Shown here: piece by piece, positions 1 to 5,816 of the stretch
Layout: the number at the start of each line of letters is the position of its first letter
Position numbering within the stretch: the stretch's first letter is position 1
Assembly (NCBI GenBank): GCA_028705705.1
Contig: JAQWCZ010000135.1
Coordinates: forward strand, 1-5,816
DNA length: 5,816 nucleotides
Reading direction: 5' to 3'
Origin: Paludibacter sp.
GTDB taxonomy: Bacteria > Bacteroidota > Bacteroidia > Bacteroidales > Paludibacteraceae
Translations under genes and position numbers: made by a program
Notes under the pieces: generated by a model
Database searches by the model: none
Seen by the model: only the letters and a program-made list of their open reading frames with translations
What the model was told of the DNA's origin: nothing

Positions 1-1
1 T

Positions 2-1237
2 CAGGATTTCGTTGAAAATATCGCCAGAAAGACGAAGTCATACAATGCTTTGCAGAAAAAATTCGGAGAAAATGAAGATTCTATCTTTCATTACCTGAAT
101 ATCCCCCGTAAAACAAAGGTTTTTGACTATAAAACCGGAGCTAAAGACACCACCTTAAGTGTCATGGATTCAATCCGATACATGAACCACTTCATGCACT
201 CCGGTTTTGTTGCCATGGAGCCCAATACCGGCGAAGTGAAAGCCTGGGTCGGGGACATCAATTTTAATTTCTGGCAATATGATAAAGTGGCACAGTCGAA
301 ACGCCAACCGGGTTCAACCTTTAAACTCTTTGTTTATACCGCTGCCATGATGCATGGTTTGGCACCCTGCGACTACCGGACCGACCAACCGGTAAAATGG
401 GATTACATGGAAAACGGAGAACCGAAAAGCTGGCAACCCAACAATGTGGATTATACATACCGGGGCAATGTGACACTCAAATATGCTTTCGCCAGATCCA
501 TCAACACAATTGCCGTTCAACTTGCCAAGGAGGTCGGGATAGAAGCAGTTATACAGGCAGCCCACTTACTGGGAATCAAAACCAAGCTTGAAGATAAACC
601 ATCGACCAGCCTTGGGGCATCGGATGTTTCGCTGCTGGAATTGGTTAATTCATTTGGAACAGTCGTCAATGAAGGAATTCATAATGAGCCTGTACTCGTC
701 ACCCGCATCGAGGATGCCGACGGACATGTAATCTACAAAGCAGACAATCAATCAAAAAGAGTGATCCCGTACGAAACAGCCTGGCTTATGACCGAAATGC
801 TGAAAGGAGGCATGACCGAACCCGGAGGGACTACGCAGGCTTTGTGGGAATGGGATTTATTCAATTATGACACCAATTTCGGAGGAAAAACAGGCACGTC
901 TTCCAATCATTCTGACGCGTGGTTTGTAGGGGTAACAAAAAACCTCGTTGGCGGCGCCTGGGTTGGAGGTGAGCAAAGAAGCGTACATTTCAGAACCGGC
1001 CAACTGGGAGAAGGAAGTCGCACCGCCTTGCCCATCTTCGGTTTGTTCATGGAGAAAGTGCTGAAAGATGAACACTTCAAACATTACCGGGGCAAATTTC
1101 CGGAGAAACCCAAAGAGACCATCACCCGTAAATACAAATGCCACACGTATGTACCTGTAGATACAACAAGTGTGGACACAACACAAACGACAACTTCCGC
1201 CCCGGAAGAGACGGAAGTTATGTCTGTTGAAAATTAA
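2..1237 (+). CDS. mrcA: Penicillin-binding protein 1A-type peptidoglycan synthase, C-terminal transpeptidase part (5' end outside window)
   Basis: Class A PBPs polymerise glycan strands and cross-link stem peptides on the outer face of the inner membrane. Only the transpeptidase half is visible. The frame is open from position 2, so the TTG at 50 is an internal Leu codon and not a start; the glycosyltransferase domain and membrane anchor must lie upstream. Numbering residues from that TTG, all three serine acyltransferase motifs are intact: STFK with nucleophile Ser89 (codon at 314), SIN at 150-152, and KTGTS at 280-284. The stretch MDSIRYMNHFMHSGFVAMEP (about 39-58), leading into a GEVKAWVGD segment, is typical of PBP1A proteins of Bacteroidota. 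The protein ends in a Thr/Ser-rich tail (about 371-395) that is probably disordered. The stop overlaps the lpd stop on the other strand. The PBP identity is secure. The 1A subtype, rather than 1C, is inferred from resemblance, and the symbol follows common usage. Confidence 0.93.
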   Translation, partial: QDFVENIARKTKSYNALQKKFGENEDSIFHYLNIPRKTKVFDYKTGAKDTTLSVMDSIRYMNHFMHSGFVAMEPNTGEVKAWVGDINFNFWQYDKVAQSKRQPGSTFKLFVYTAAMMHGLAPCDYRTDQPVKWDYMENGEPKSWQPNNVDYTYRGNVTLKYAFARSINTIAVQLAKEVGIEAVIQAAHLLGIKTKLEDKPSTSLGASDVSLLELVNSFGTVVNEGIHNEPVLVTRIEDADGHVIYKADNQSKRVIPYETAWLMTEMLKGGMTEPGGTTQALWEWDLFNYDTNFGGKTGTSSNHSDAWFVGVTKNLVGGAWVGGEQRSVHFRTGQLGEGSRTALPIFGLFMEKVLKDEHFKHYRGKFPEKPKETITRKYKCHTYVPVDTTSVDTTQTTTSAPEETEVMSVEN

Positions 1238-2646
1238 TTCTTATTCGGTTTATAAAGGTGTGATGAATGTCCGTAGAACAACTCGGCTGCTTCCATCACT
1301 GTTTCCGATAAAGTCGGATGCGGGTGGATGGTCAGCGCTAAGTCCTTGATCGTAGCACCCATCTCGATGGCCAAGGTAGCTTCTGCAATGAGTTCGCCTG
1401 CACCCGAGCCACTGATACCAATGCCCAACACCCGTTCCGTGTCGGGGTCGACAATAATTTTCGTGACACCATCGCTCCTATCGAGGGTGGTAGCACGACC
1501 GCTGGCTGCCCACGGGAATTTAGCCGTTTCGAATTTGACTCCCCTCTCCGTGGCCTGATTTTCGGTAATTCCAGCCCAGGCGATTTCCGGATCGGTAAAT
1601 ACCACAGCCGGAATGGCAAGGGGTTCAAAAGCCACTTTTTTACCGGAAATAGCATCGACCGCCACACGCGCTTCATGCGAAGCTTTGTGCGCCAACATCG
1701 GTTCTCCGACTATATCGCCAATGGCATAAATGCTGTCATCATCCGTTTTCAGTGACTTATCAGCCACAATCCAACCCCGTTCGTTGACTTTCACCTTGGT
1801 ATTTTCAAGTCCGAGACCCGCGGTTTGCGGCTTGCGACCTATCGACATCAGCACATAGTCATAACGATGTTCCTCGATTTGCTTGTCTTTGTTTTCGATC
1901 TTCACGACCAACTCCTCACCTTCTTCTTTGATTTCAACCACTTTCGACTGCAACATAATTTTATCAAAAGCCTTCGAAAGTCTTTTTTGCAGATGAGAAA
2001 CCAAATCCTGATCCGCACCCGGCAACAAACGATCCATGAACTCAACTACCGAAACCTGAGAGCCCAGTGCCGCATACACAGAACCCAGTTCCAGCCCGAT
2101 GTAACCGCCACCCACAACCAACAAGGATTTTGGGATAGCCGGCAAGTTTAGTGCTGAGGTCGAATTCAGCAAGCGTTTACTTTCAATCTGTAAAGAAGGA
2201 ATTGTCGCGATAACCGAACCGGTAGCGATAATGGCTTTGTCAAAGGAAATTTGCTCCGTACTGCCGTCTTCTTTCTTCACTTCAATGGCATTCGAAGAAA
2301 CAAAAGAAGCGCGACCCTGCACATAATTGATATTTCTTTGTTTCGAAAGCAAGCCAAGTCCTCCTGTTAGTTTCCGGACTACTTTGTCCTTGTACGAACG
2401 AAGTTTGTCCAGGTCGATTTTCGGTTCCCCGAAATCAATACCCCAGCTTTTAGCCTCCTTGCTTTCGTTGATTAATTTCGCGACATGCAACAAAGCTTTA
2501 GATGGAATACACCCACGGTACAGACAAACACCGCCGGGATTTTTCTCCATATCCACCAGCGTCACATTCATGCCCAGATCGGAAGCATAAAATGCAGCTG
2601 CGTAACCACCGGGGCCTCCCCCGATTACTATTATATTTTTACTCAT
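1234..2646 (-). CDS. lpdA: Dihydrolipoyl dehydrogenase (E3 of the pyruvate dehydrogenase complex)
   Basis: This cytoplasmic flavoenzyme reoxidises the dihydrolipoyl group of E2 and passes electrons through a disulfide and FAD to NAD+. The 470 residues match the family's usual length. In order, the sequence shows an FAD-binding GGGPGG (9-14), the redox disulfide Cys41/Cys46 in CLYRGC, an NAD-binding VVGGGYIGLELG (177-188), the second FAD motif YAIGDIVGEPMLAHKASHE (307-325), and the dimer-interface HPHPTLSE with catalytic His443 and Glu448. Segments such as FPWAASGRA (378-386) and GGVCL..GCIPSKALLHVAK closely resemble E. coli Lpd. The active-site motif has Tyr-Arg where E. coli has Asn-Val. The ATG start sits at the usual N-terminus, directly before the Rossmann strand; no Shine-Dalgarno is visible. 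It is the last gene of the aceE-aceF-lpd cluster but lies 209 bp after aceF, so it may have extra transcription of its own. It could also serve a 2-oxoglutarate dehydrogenase or the glycine cleavage system. Confidence 0.97.
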   Translation of the reverse strand: MSKNIIVIGGGPGGYAAAFYASDLGMNVTLVDMEKNPGGVCLYRGCIPSKALLHVAKLINESKEAKSWGIDFGEPKIDLDKLRSYKDKVVRKLTGGLGLLSKQRNINYVQGRASFVSSNAIEVKKEDGSTEQISFDKAIIATGSVIATIPSLQIESKRLLNSTSALNLPAIPKSLLVVGGGYIGLELGSVYAALGSQVSVVEFMDRLLPGADQDLVSHLQKRLSKAFDKIMLQSKVVEIKEEGEELVVKIENKDKQIEEHRYDYVLMSIGRKPQTAGLGLENTKVKVNERGWIVADKSLKTDDDSIYAIGDIVGEPMLAHKASHEARVAVDAISGKKVAFEPLAIPAVVFTDPEIAWAGITENQATERGVKFETAKFPWAASGRATTLDRSDGVTKIIVDPDTERVLGIGISGSGAGELIAEATLAIEMGATIKDLALTIHPHPTLSETVMEAAELFYGHSSHLYKPNKN

Positions 2647-2684
2647 ATTGTGTATTTACAATTTGATGATTTAATTTTTTTTAC

Positions 2685-2723
2685 CACAAAAGGCACAAAA
2701 GAAAATGAAAGTGAACACAAAAG
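2685..2723. repeat. Three copies of CACAAAAG
   Basis: Identical octamers lie at 2685-2692, 2694-2701 and 2716-2723, with spacers of 1 and 14 bp. On the - strand they read CTTTTGTG, in the leader of lpd 38 to 77 bases before its ATG. The first two form ACCACAAAAGGCACAAAAG. They could be a degenerate dispersed intergenic repeat or simple A-rich leader sequence; no function can be read from the sequence. Confidence 0.6.
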
Positions 2724-2793
2724 AATTATTGTTGTTATGAAACAACATGATTCATATATATAATCAATTCATATAATCATTTTGTTCGGTCAT

Positions 2794-2821
2794 GTAGAGA
2801 CAGGGCATGCCCTGTCTCTAC
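2794..2821. repeat. Perfect 28-bp intergenic palindrome
   Basis: The left 14 bases, GTAGAGACAGGGCA, are exactly the reverse complement of the right 14, so the element reads the same on both strands and is centred on GCATGC. As RNA it would form a long G/C-rich stem. It lies 34 bp beyond the aceF stop. On the - strand no T-run follows it, so it is not a typical intrinsic terminator for aceF. It resembles dispersed REP-like intergenic palindromes with GTAG...CTAC ends, which is inference from memory. Transcript 3'-end protection or termination is also possible. Confidence 0.85.
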
Positions 2822-2855
2822 GTTTTACAATTCCGTTTTCCGTTTTTCGTTTAAA

Positions 2856-4226
2856 TTATCCTTCTATTATCAATTTCATCGGGTTTTCCAATGCCTCAAT
2901 CACCCACCGCAGGAAACGAATGCCATCGGCGCCATCAATGATGCGGTGATCGTAGGACAACGACAATGGCAACATCAGTCTGGGTTCGAATTTACCATTG
3001 ATGTACACCGGCTCGATACTCCCTTTTGAGACCCCTAAGATAGCGACTTCCGGAGAATTAACAATGGGCGTAAACGAAGTTCCGCCGATACCACCGAGGT
3101 TGGTAATCGTAAAACAGCCACCCTGCAAATCGGCAACACCCACTTTTTTATTCCTTGCTTTTTCAGCCAAGGCGTTGATTTCTTTCGATATCTCGATGAT
3201 ATTCATGCGATCCGCATTTTTAATCACCGGCACAATCAAACCAAATTCAGTATCCACGGCGATGCCGATGTTGAAATACTTCTTATAGACGATGGTTTTA
3301 TTCTGCATGTCCACACTCGCGTTAAACTGCGGGAAAGTCTTCATGGCTGAGCTGATAATCTTCACTAAAATAGCCGTAACAGTCAGCTTCACGCCAAATT
3401 TCTCAGCCGTTTTCGCGTAACTCTTGCGGAATTCTTCCAGCTGCGTGATGTCGGCTTTATCGAACTGCGTCACATGCGGAATCGTATGCCAGGCATAACT
3501 TAAATGCTCAGCCGTTTTCTGACGGATATTCGACATCGCTACGGTTTCTACATCTCCATATTTAGAGAAATCAGGCAGTGGTTGCTGATGTTGTTCTGCA
3601 CGTATATGTTGAGCCTCGTTTCGTTGCTGATGCATTAACTTGCTGTGCAACTTCACATCATCGAGCAGGATTCTGCCACCCGGACCTGTCCCTTTCACCA
3701 GGTTCACATCCACGCCGATTTCCCGTGCCAGTCGGCGAACCGATGGAGCAGCCGGAGCGGCATTCTGGAGAATAGGCGGTTGATTTTCAACCGTAATCAC
3801 TTTCGGACCAGCAGCCGATGGGCTTCCTGATGCCACAAACGGAGCTGGTTCAGCCACGACTTGTTGTGTTACAACCGGCACTTCAACCGGTGCAGGAGTT
3901 TCTTGAACAGGTTCTGGTTCGGATTTGACTTCAGGTTTTGCTTCAGGAGCAGGAGTTGCTGCTGTTTCTTTTACAACAGGAGTAGCACCATCAGCTTCTT
4001 CGACGGTGAAAATAAGCTGACCGATTTCTACCTGATCACCTTCATTCACCTTCACCTCAAGCACTTTACCACTCACATCGGAGGGCACTTCAATGGTCGC
4101 CTTGTCGGTTTCAAGTTCCAATACCGATTGATCCTGCTCAACAACATCGCCCGGTTTAATCAGCACTTTAACTATTGTTGCTGACTGGATGTTTTCACCC
4201 AATTCAGGTATAACAAATTGTTTCAT
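2856..4226 (-). CDS. aceF: Dihydrolipoyllysine-residue acetyltransferase (E2 of the pyruvate dehydrogenase complex)
   Basis: This is the core subunit of the complex. It takes the acetyl group from E1 onto a lipoyl lysine and transfers it to CoA. Residues 1-76 form one lipoyl domain with Lys42 in ETDKATIEVPS as the predicted lipoylation site. A Pro/Ala/Glu/Val-rich linker follows (about 77-158). Next come a peripheral subunit-binding domain (about 160-194, with SVRRLAREIGVDV and GTGPGGRI), a short Gln/His-rich linker (about 198-217), and the catalytic domain (about 222-456). The catalytic domain contains TIPHVTQFDKADITQLEEFR (248-267) and SYDHRIIDGADG, with active-site His427 and Asp431. The catalytic domain strongly resembles E. 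coli AceF, which carries three lipoyl domains to this protein's one; one is common elsewhere. The ATG start gives the lipoyl domain its usual N-terminus (MKQFVIPELGENI), and the leader is A-rich without a Shine-Dalgarno. It follows aceE after 61 bp and is probably cotranscribed with it. Pyruvate specificity is inferred from the adjacent aceE. Confidence 0.97.
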   Translation of the reverse strand: MKQFVIPELGENIQSATIVKVLIKPGDVVEQDQSVLELETDKATIEVPSDVSGKVLEVKVNEGDQVEIGQLIFTVEEADGATPVVKETAATPAPEAKPEVKSEPEPVQETPAPVEVPVVTQQVVAEPAPFVASGSPSAAGPKVITVENQPPILQNAAPAAPSVRRLAREIGVDVNLVKGTGPGGRILLDDVKLHSKLMHQQRNEAQHIRAEQHQQPLPDFSKYGDVETVAMSNIRQKTAEHLSYAWHTIPHVTQFDKADITQLEEFRKSYAKTAEKFGVKLTVTAILVKIISSAMKTFPQFNASVDMQNKTIVYKKYFNIGIAVDTEFGLIVPVIKNADRMNIIEISKEINALAEKARNKKVGVADLQGGCFTITNLGGIGGTSFTPIVNSPEVAILGVSKGSIEPVYINGKFEPRLMLPLSLSYDHRIIDGADGIRFLRWVIEALENPMKLIIEG

Positions 4227-4250
4227 TATATAACTTTTTATTTTGTTTTT

Positions 4251-4271
4251 GGGGCGTAAGCGTTACGCCCC
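4251..4271. repeat. Inverted repeat (9-bp arms, 3-base loop) in the aceE-aceF gap
   Basis: GGGGCGTAA at 4251-4259 is the exact reverse complement of TTACGCCCC at 4263-4271, around the loop GCG. On the - strand it begins GTAGGGGC, and the opposite flank is AAAA where a full palindrome would need CTAC. It occupies most of the 61-bp gap (4227-4287) between the aceE stop and aceF start. On the - strand an A-run, not a T-run, follows it, so termination before aceF is unlikely. It may be a REP-like insertion or a stem that affects message stability and the E1:E2 ratio. Confidence 0.8.
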
Positions 4272-4287
4272 TACATATATACATTAT

Positions 4288-5816
4288 TTATGCGTGCATC
4301 GGATTCAATTTATCCGGATTGATGCCCAACTCTTTCATCGCCTTTTTCAAATCGGCTAATTTATATTTACCGTCTTTGTACAAAGCATATAAGGTTGTAA
4401 ACGCCACGTGTTTAGCATCCACTTCGAAGAAATCGCGCAATTCATTTCGACCTTCGCTGCGACCGAAACCATCGGTTCCCAAAGCATGCAAGCAATTTGG
4501 CAACCATTTGGAAATTGAATCCGGCAATGTTTTCACATAATCCGAAGCAGCCACGATCACACCATCATTATCAATCAAGGTTGATACATAAGGCACTTTT
4601 TCCTTATCCGGGTGCAAGAGGTTGTGTCTTTCCACATCCATCGCTTCCCTGCGTAGTTCCTTGTAACTGGTTACGCTATACACATTCGACGAAACACCGT
4701 ATTTATCTTCGAGAATCTCAGCAGCTTTCAGCACTTCATTCATGATGGAGCCACTTCCCAAAAGATTTGCTGTCAGACCCGACTTATTTTCTTTTGCCTG
4801 CTGATACAGGTACATTCCCTTCAGAATGCCTTGCTTCACATCACCCGGCATCGGCGGCATCGCATAATTTTCATTCATGATGGTGATGTAGTAGAAAACA
4901 TTCTCCTGTTCTTCGTACATACGACGGATGCCATCACGGATGATAACAGCCAGTTCGTAAGCAAAAGCAGGATCGTAAGTAACCATATTAGGTACCGGAT
5001 AAGCCAGCAAATGACTGTTACCATCCTGGTGTTGCAGTCCTTCACCCGCCAAAGTCGTACGCCCGGCAGTTCCTCCCACCATGAAACCTTTGGCGCACAT
5101 ATCGGCAGCAGCCCATACCAGATCACCCACACGTTGCAATCCAAACATAGAATAATACACGAAGAAAGGCATCATGTTAAGTCCGTGTGTAGCATAAGCC
5201 GTACCCGCACTGATGAACGACGACATAGCTCCCGCTTCGGTTATACCCTCTTCGAGAATCTGACCATCCTTTGCTTCCTTATAATATAAAAGTAATTCTT
5301 TATCGACTGGTTCGTACAACTGACCTACGTGCGAATAAATTCCAAGTTGACGGAACATCGCTTCCATACCGAAAGTACGTGCTTCGTCGGGGACAATCGG
5401 CACAATCAGTTTTCCAATTTCCTTGTCTTTCAATAATTTTGATAAGATACGTACAAACGCCATGGTTGTAGAAAGTTCCCGTCCATCCGAATCTGCATAG
5501 AATTCCGCGAAAACATCTTCAGGTGGCGTCTTAATCGGGCGGAGATCCACACGTCTCTCCGGCACATAACCTCCTAAATCTTCACGGCGTTTACGCAGGT
5601 ATTGCATTTCCGGAGAATCTTCCGGCAATTTATAAAACGGCGCTTTGGAAACCTCATCATCGGAGATTGGAATTCCAAAACGGGTACGGAAATCTTTCAA
5701 TTCATCTTCATTCAGCTTTTTCTGCTGATGGGTAATATTTTTCCCTTCACCGCTTTCGCCGAGTCCGTAACCTTTGATTGTATTGGCAAGGATTACGGTT
5801 GGCTGACCTTTGTGAT
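4288..5816 (-). CDS. aceE: Pyruvate dehydrogenase E1 component, homodimeric type, C-terminal part (5' end outside window)
   Basis: E1 decarboxylates pyruvate on thiamine diphosphate and acetylates the lipoyl group of AceF. The frame stays open to the right edge, so the TTG at 5698-5700 is an internal Leu codon. Translation from 5814 begins HKGQPTVILANTIKGYG and runs into GEGKNITHQQKK, then about 508 residues to the stop. Family landmarks, aligned by eye to remembered E. coli AceE, are all present. The His of GKNITHQ (codon 5728-5730) matches the mobile-loop His407. PDEARTFGMEAMFRQ and the Glu of GITEAG (codon 5236-5238) match catalytic Glu571. The His of EGLQHQDGNSH matches His640. From the loop His to the end is about 480 residues, as in E. 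coli, so the C-terminus is complete (ending LNPMHA). The missing N-terminal part, roughly 400 residues in the family, holds the diphosphate-binding GDG motif. It is the upstream gene of the cluster in this window, and the operon promoter should lie off the right edge. Confidence 0.97.
   Translation of the reverse strand, partial: HKGQPTVILANTIKGYGLGESGEGKNITHQQKKLNEDELKDFRTRFGIPISDDEVSKAPFYKLPEDSPEMQYLRKRREDLGGYVPERRVDLRPIKTPPEDVFAEFYADSDGRELSTTMAFVRILSKLLKDKEIGKLIVPIVPDEARTFGMEAMFRQLGIYSHVGQLYEPVDKELLLYYKEAKDGQILEEGITEAGAMSSFISAGTAYATHGLNMMPFFVYYSMFGLQRVGDLVWAAADMCAKGFMVGGTAGRTTLAGEGLQHQDGNSHLLAYPVPNMVTYDPAFAYELAVIIRDGIRRMYEEQENVFYYITIMNENYAMPPMPGDVKQGILKGMYLYQQAKENKSGLTANLLGSGSIMNEVLKAAEILEDKYGVSSNVYSVTSYKELRREAMDVERHNLLHPDKEKVPYVSTLIDNDGVIVAASDYVKTLPDSISKWLPNCLHALGTDGFGRSEGRNELRDFFEVDAKHVAFTTLYALYKDGKYKLADLKKAMKELGINPDKLNPMHA

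Larger units (their letters stand above)
2647..2855. other. Non-coding gap between aceF and lpd
   Basis: This 209-bp gap is A/T-rich and holds no gene. On the - strand it carries, in transcription order, runs of CGGAAAA/CGAAAAA (complement of about 2833-2852), the 28-bp palindrome at 2794-2821, and a weak A/T hairpin at 2730-2747 (arms TGTTGTT and AACAACA, four-base loop). After these come three CTTTTGTG copies and the A/T-rich leader of lpd. TTCTTTTG occurs twice on the - strand, one base off the Bacteroidota -7 consensus TAnnTTTG, but neither copy has a convincing -33 partner, so I do not call a promoter. No Shine-Dalgarno precedes lpd. Confidence 0.75.

Noticed and set aside
50..52. TTG as start of a 395-residue protein
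   Set aside because: The frame is open upstream to the window edge and the protein lacks its glycosyltransferase half, so this is an internal codon of a truncated gene.
1825..2151. 108-codon open frame on the + strand
   Set aside because: It is antisense to the conserved NAD-binding part of lpd and shows no family motif.
2485..2763. 92-codon open frame on the + strand running from lpd into the gap
   Set aside because: About half is antisense to the lpd N-terminus and the rest translates A/T-rich gap and repeat sequence, with no domain or start signal.
2764..2793. Tiny - strand open frame (ATGACCGAACAAAATG...), about nine codons, directly after the palindrome
   Set aside because: It is too short, has no ribosome binding site and no link to regulation of lpd.
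2794..2821. Palindrome as an intrinsic terminator of aceF
   Set aside because: On the - strand the sequence after the stem is ATGACCGAAC, with no T-run; it is kept only as a repeat of unknown role.
3756..3996. Low-complexity stretch in aceF as a DNA repeat element
   Set aside because: It encodes the Pro/Ala/Glu/Val-rich interdomain linker normal for E2 proteins.
4831..5289. 152-codon open frame on the + strand
   Set aside because: It lies wholly antisense to conserved aceE sequence, and its translation is rich in His, Arg, Ser and Ile with no recognisable domain, as expected for a shadow frame.
5698..5700. TTG (- strand) as start of a 470-residue AceE
   Set aside because: The upstream codons continue the AceE family sequence (IKGYG, GEGKNITHQQKK) to the window edge without a stop.

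Overview
The window looks like ordinary chromosomal DNA of a Bacteroidota (probably Bacteroidales-like) bacterium. This rests on three things: the penicillin-binding protein reads like the class A PBPs of that phylum, start codons lack Shine-Dalgarno sequences and are preceded by A/T-rich leaders, and base composition is moderate with A/T-rich gaps. The phylum call is an inference from remembered family resemblance, not from a search.

Layout: positions 2-1237 (+ strand) hold the C-terminal part of a PBP1A-type peptidoglycan synthase, cut off by the left edge. The rest of the window, on the - strand, is a pyruvate dehydrogenase complex cluster read right to left. It holds aceE (E1, positions 4288-5816, its N-terminal part cut off by the right edge), aceF (E2, 2856-4226) and lpd (E3, 1234-2646). 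The PBP and lpd genes converge and their stop codons overlap within one TTAA.

The three dehydrogenase genes supply all catalytic parts of one machine. E1 decarboxylates pyruvate on thiamine diphosphate, E2 carries the acetyl group on a lipoyl lysine and passes it to CoA, and E3 reoxidises the dihydrolipoyl group with FAD and NAD+. All three resemble the gamma-proteobacterial AceE/AceF/Lpd type (homodimeric E1) rather than the split E1-alpha/beta type. Every catalytic motif that falls inside the window is present.

Non-coding DNA is limited to a 61-bp gap (4227-4287) and a 209-bp gap (2647-2855). Each gap contains one strong inverted repeat, and on the - strand both repeats begin with GTAG. 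The larger gap also has three CACAAAAG copies and a weak A/T hairpin. These repeats are the only structure the genes do not explain. I found no RNA gene, CRISPR array, insertion sequence, phage gene or defence system, and nothing that supports a previously undescribed system.
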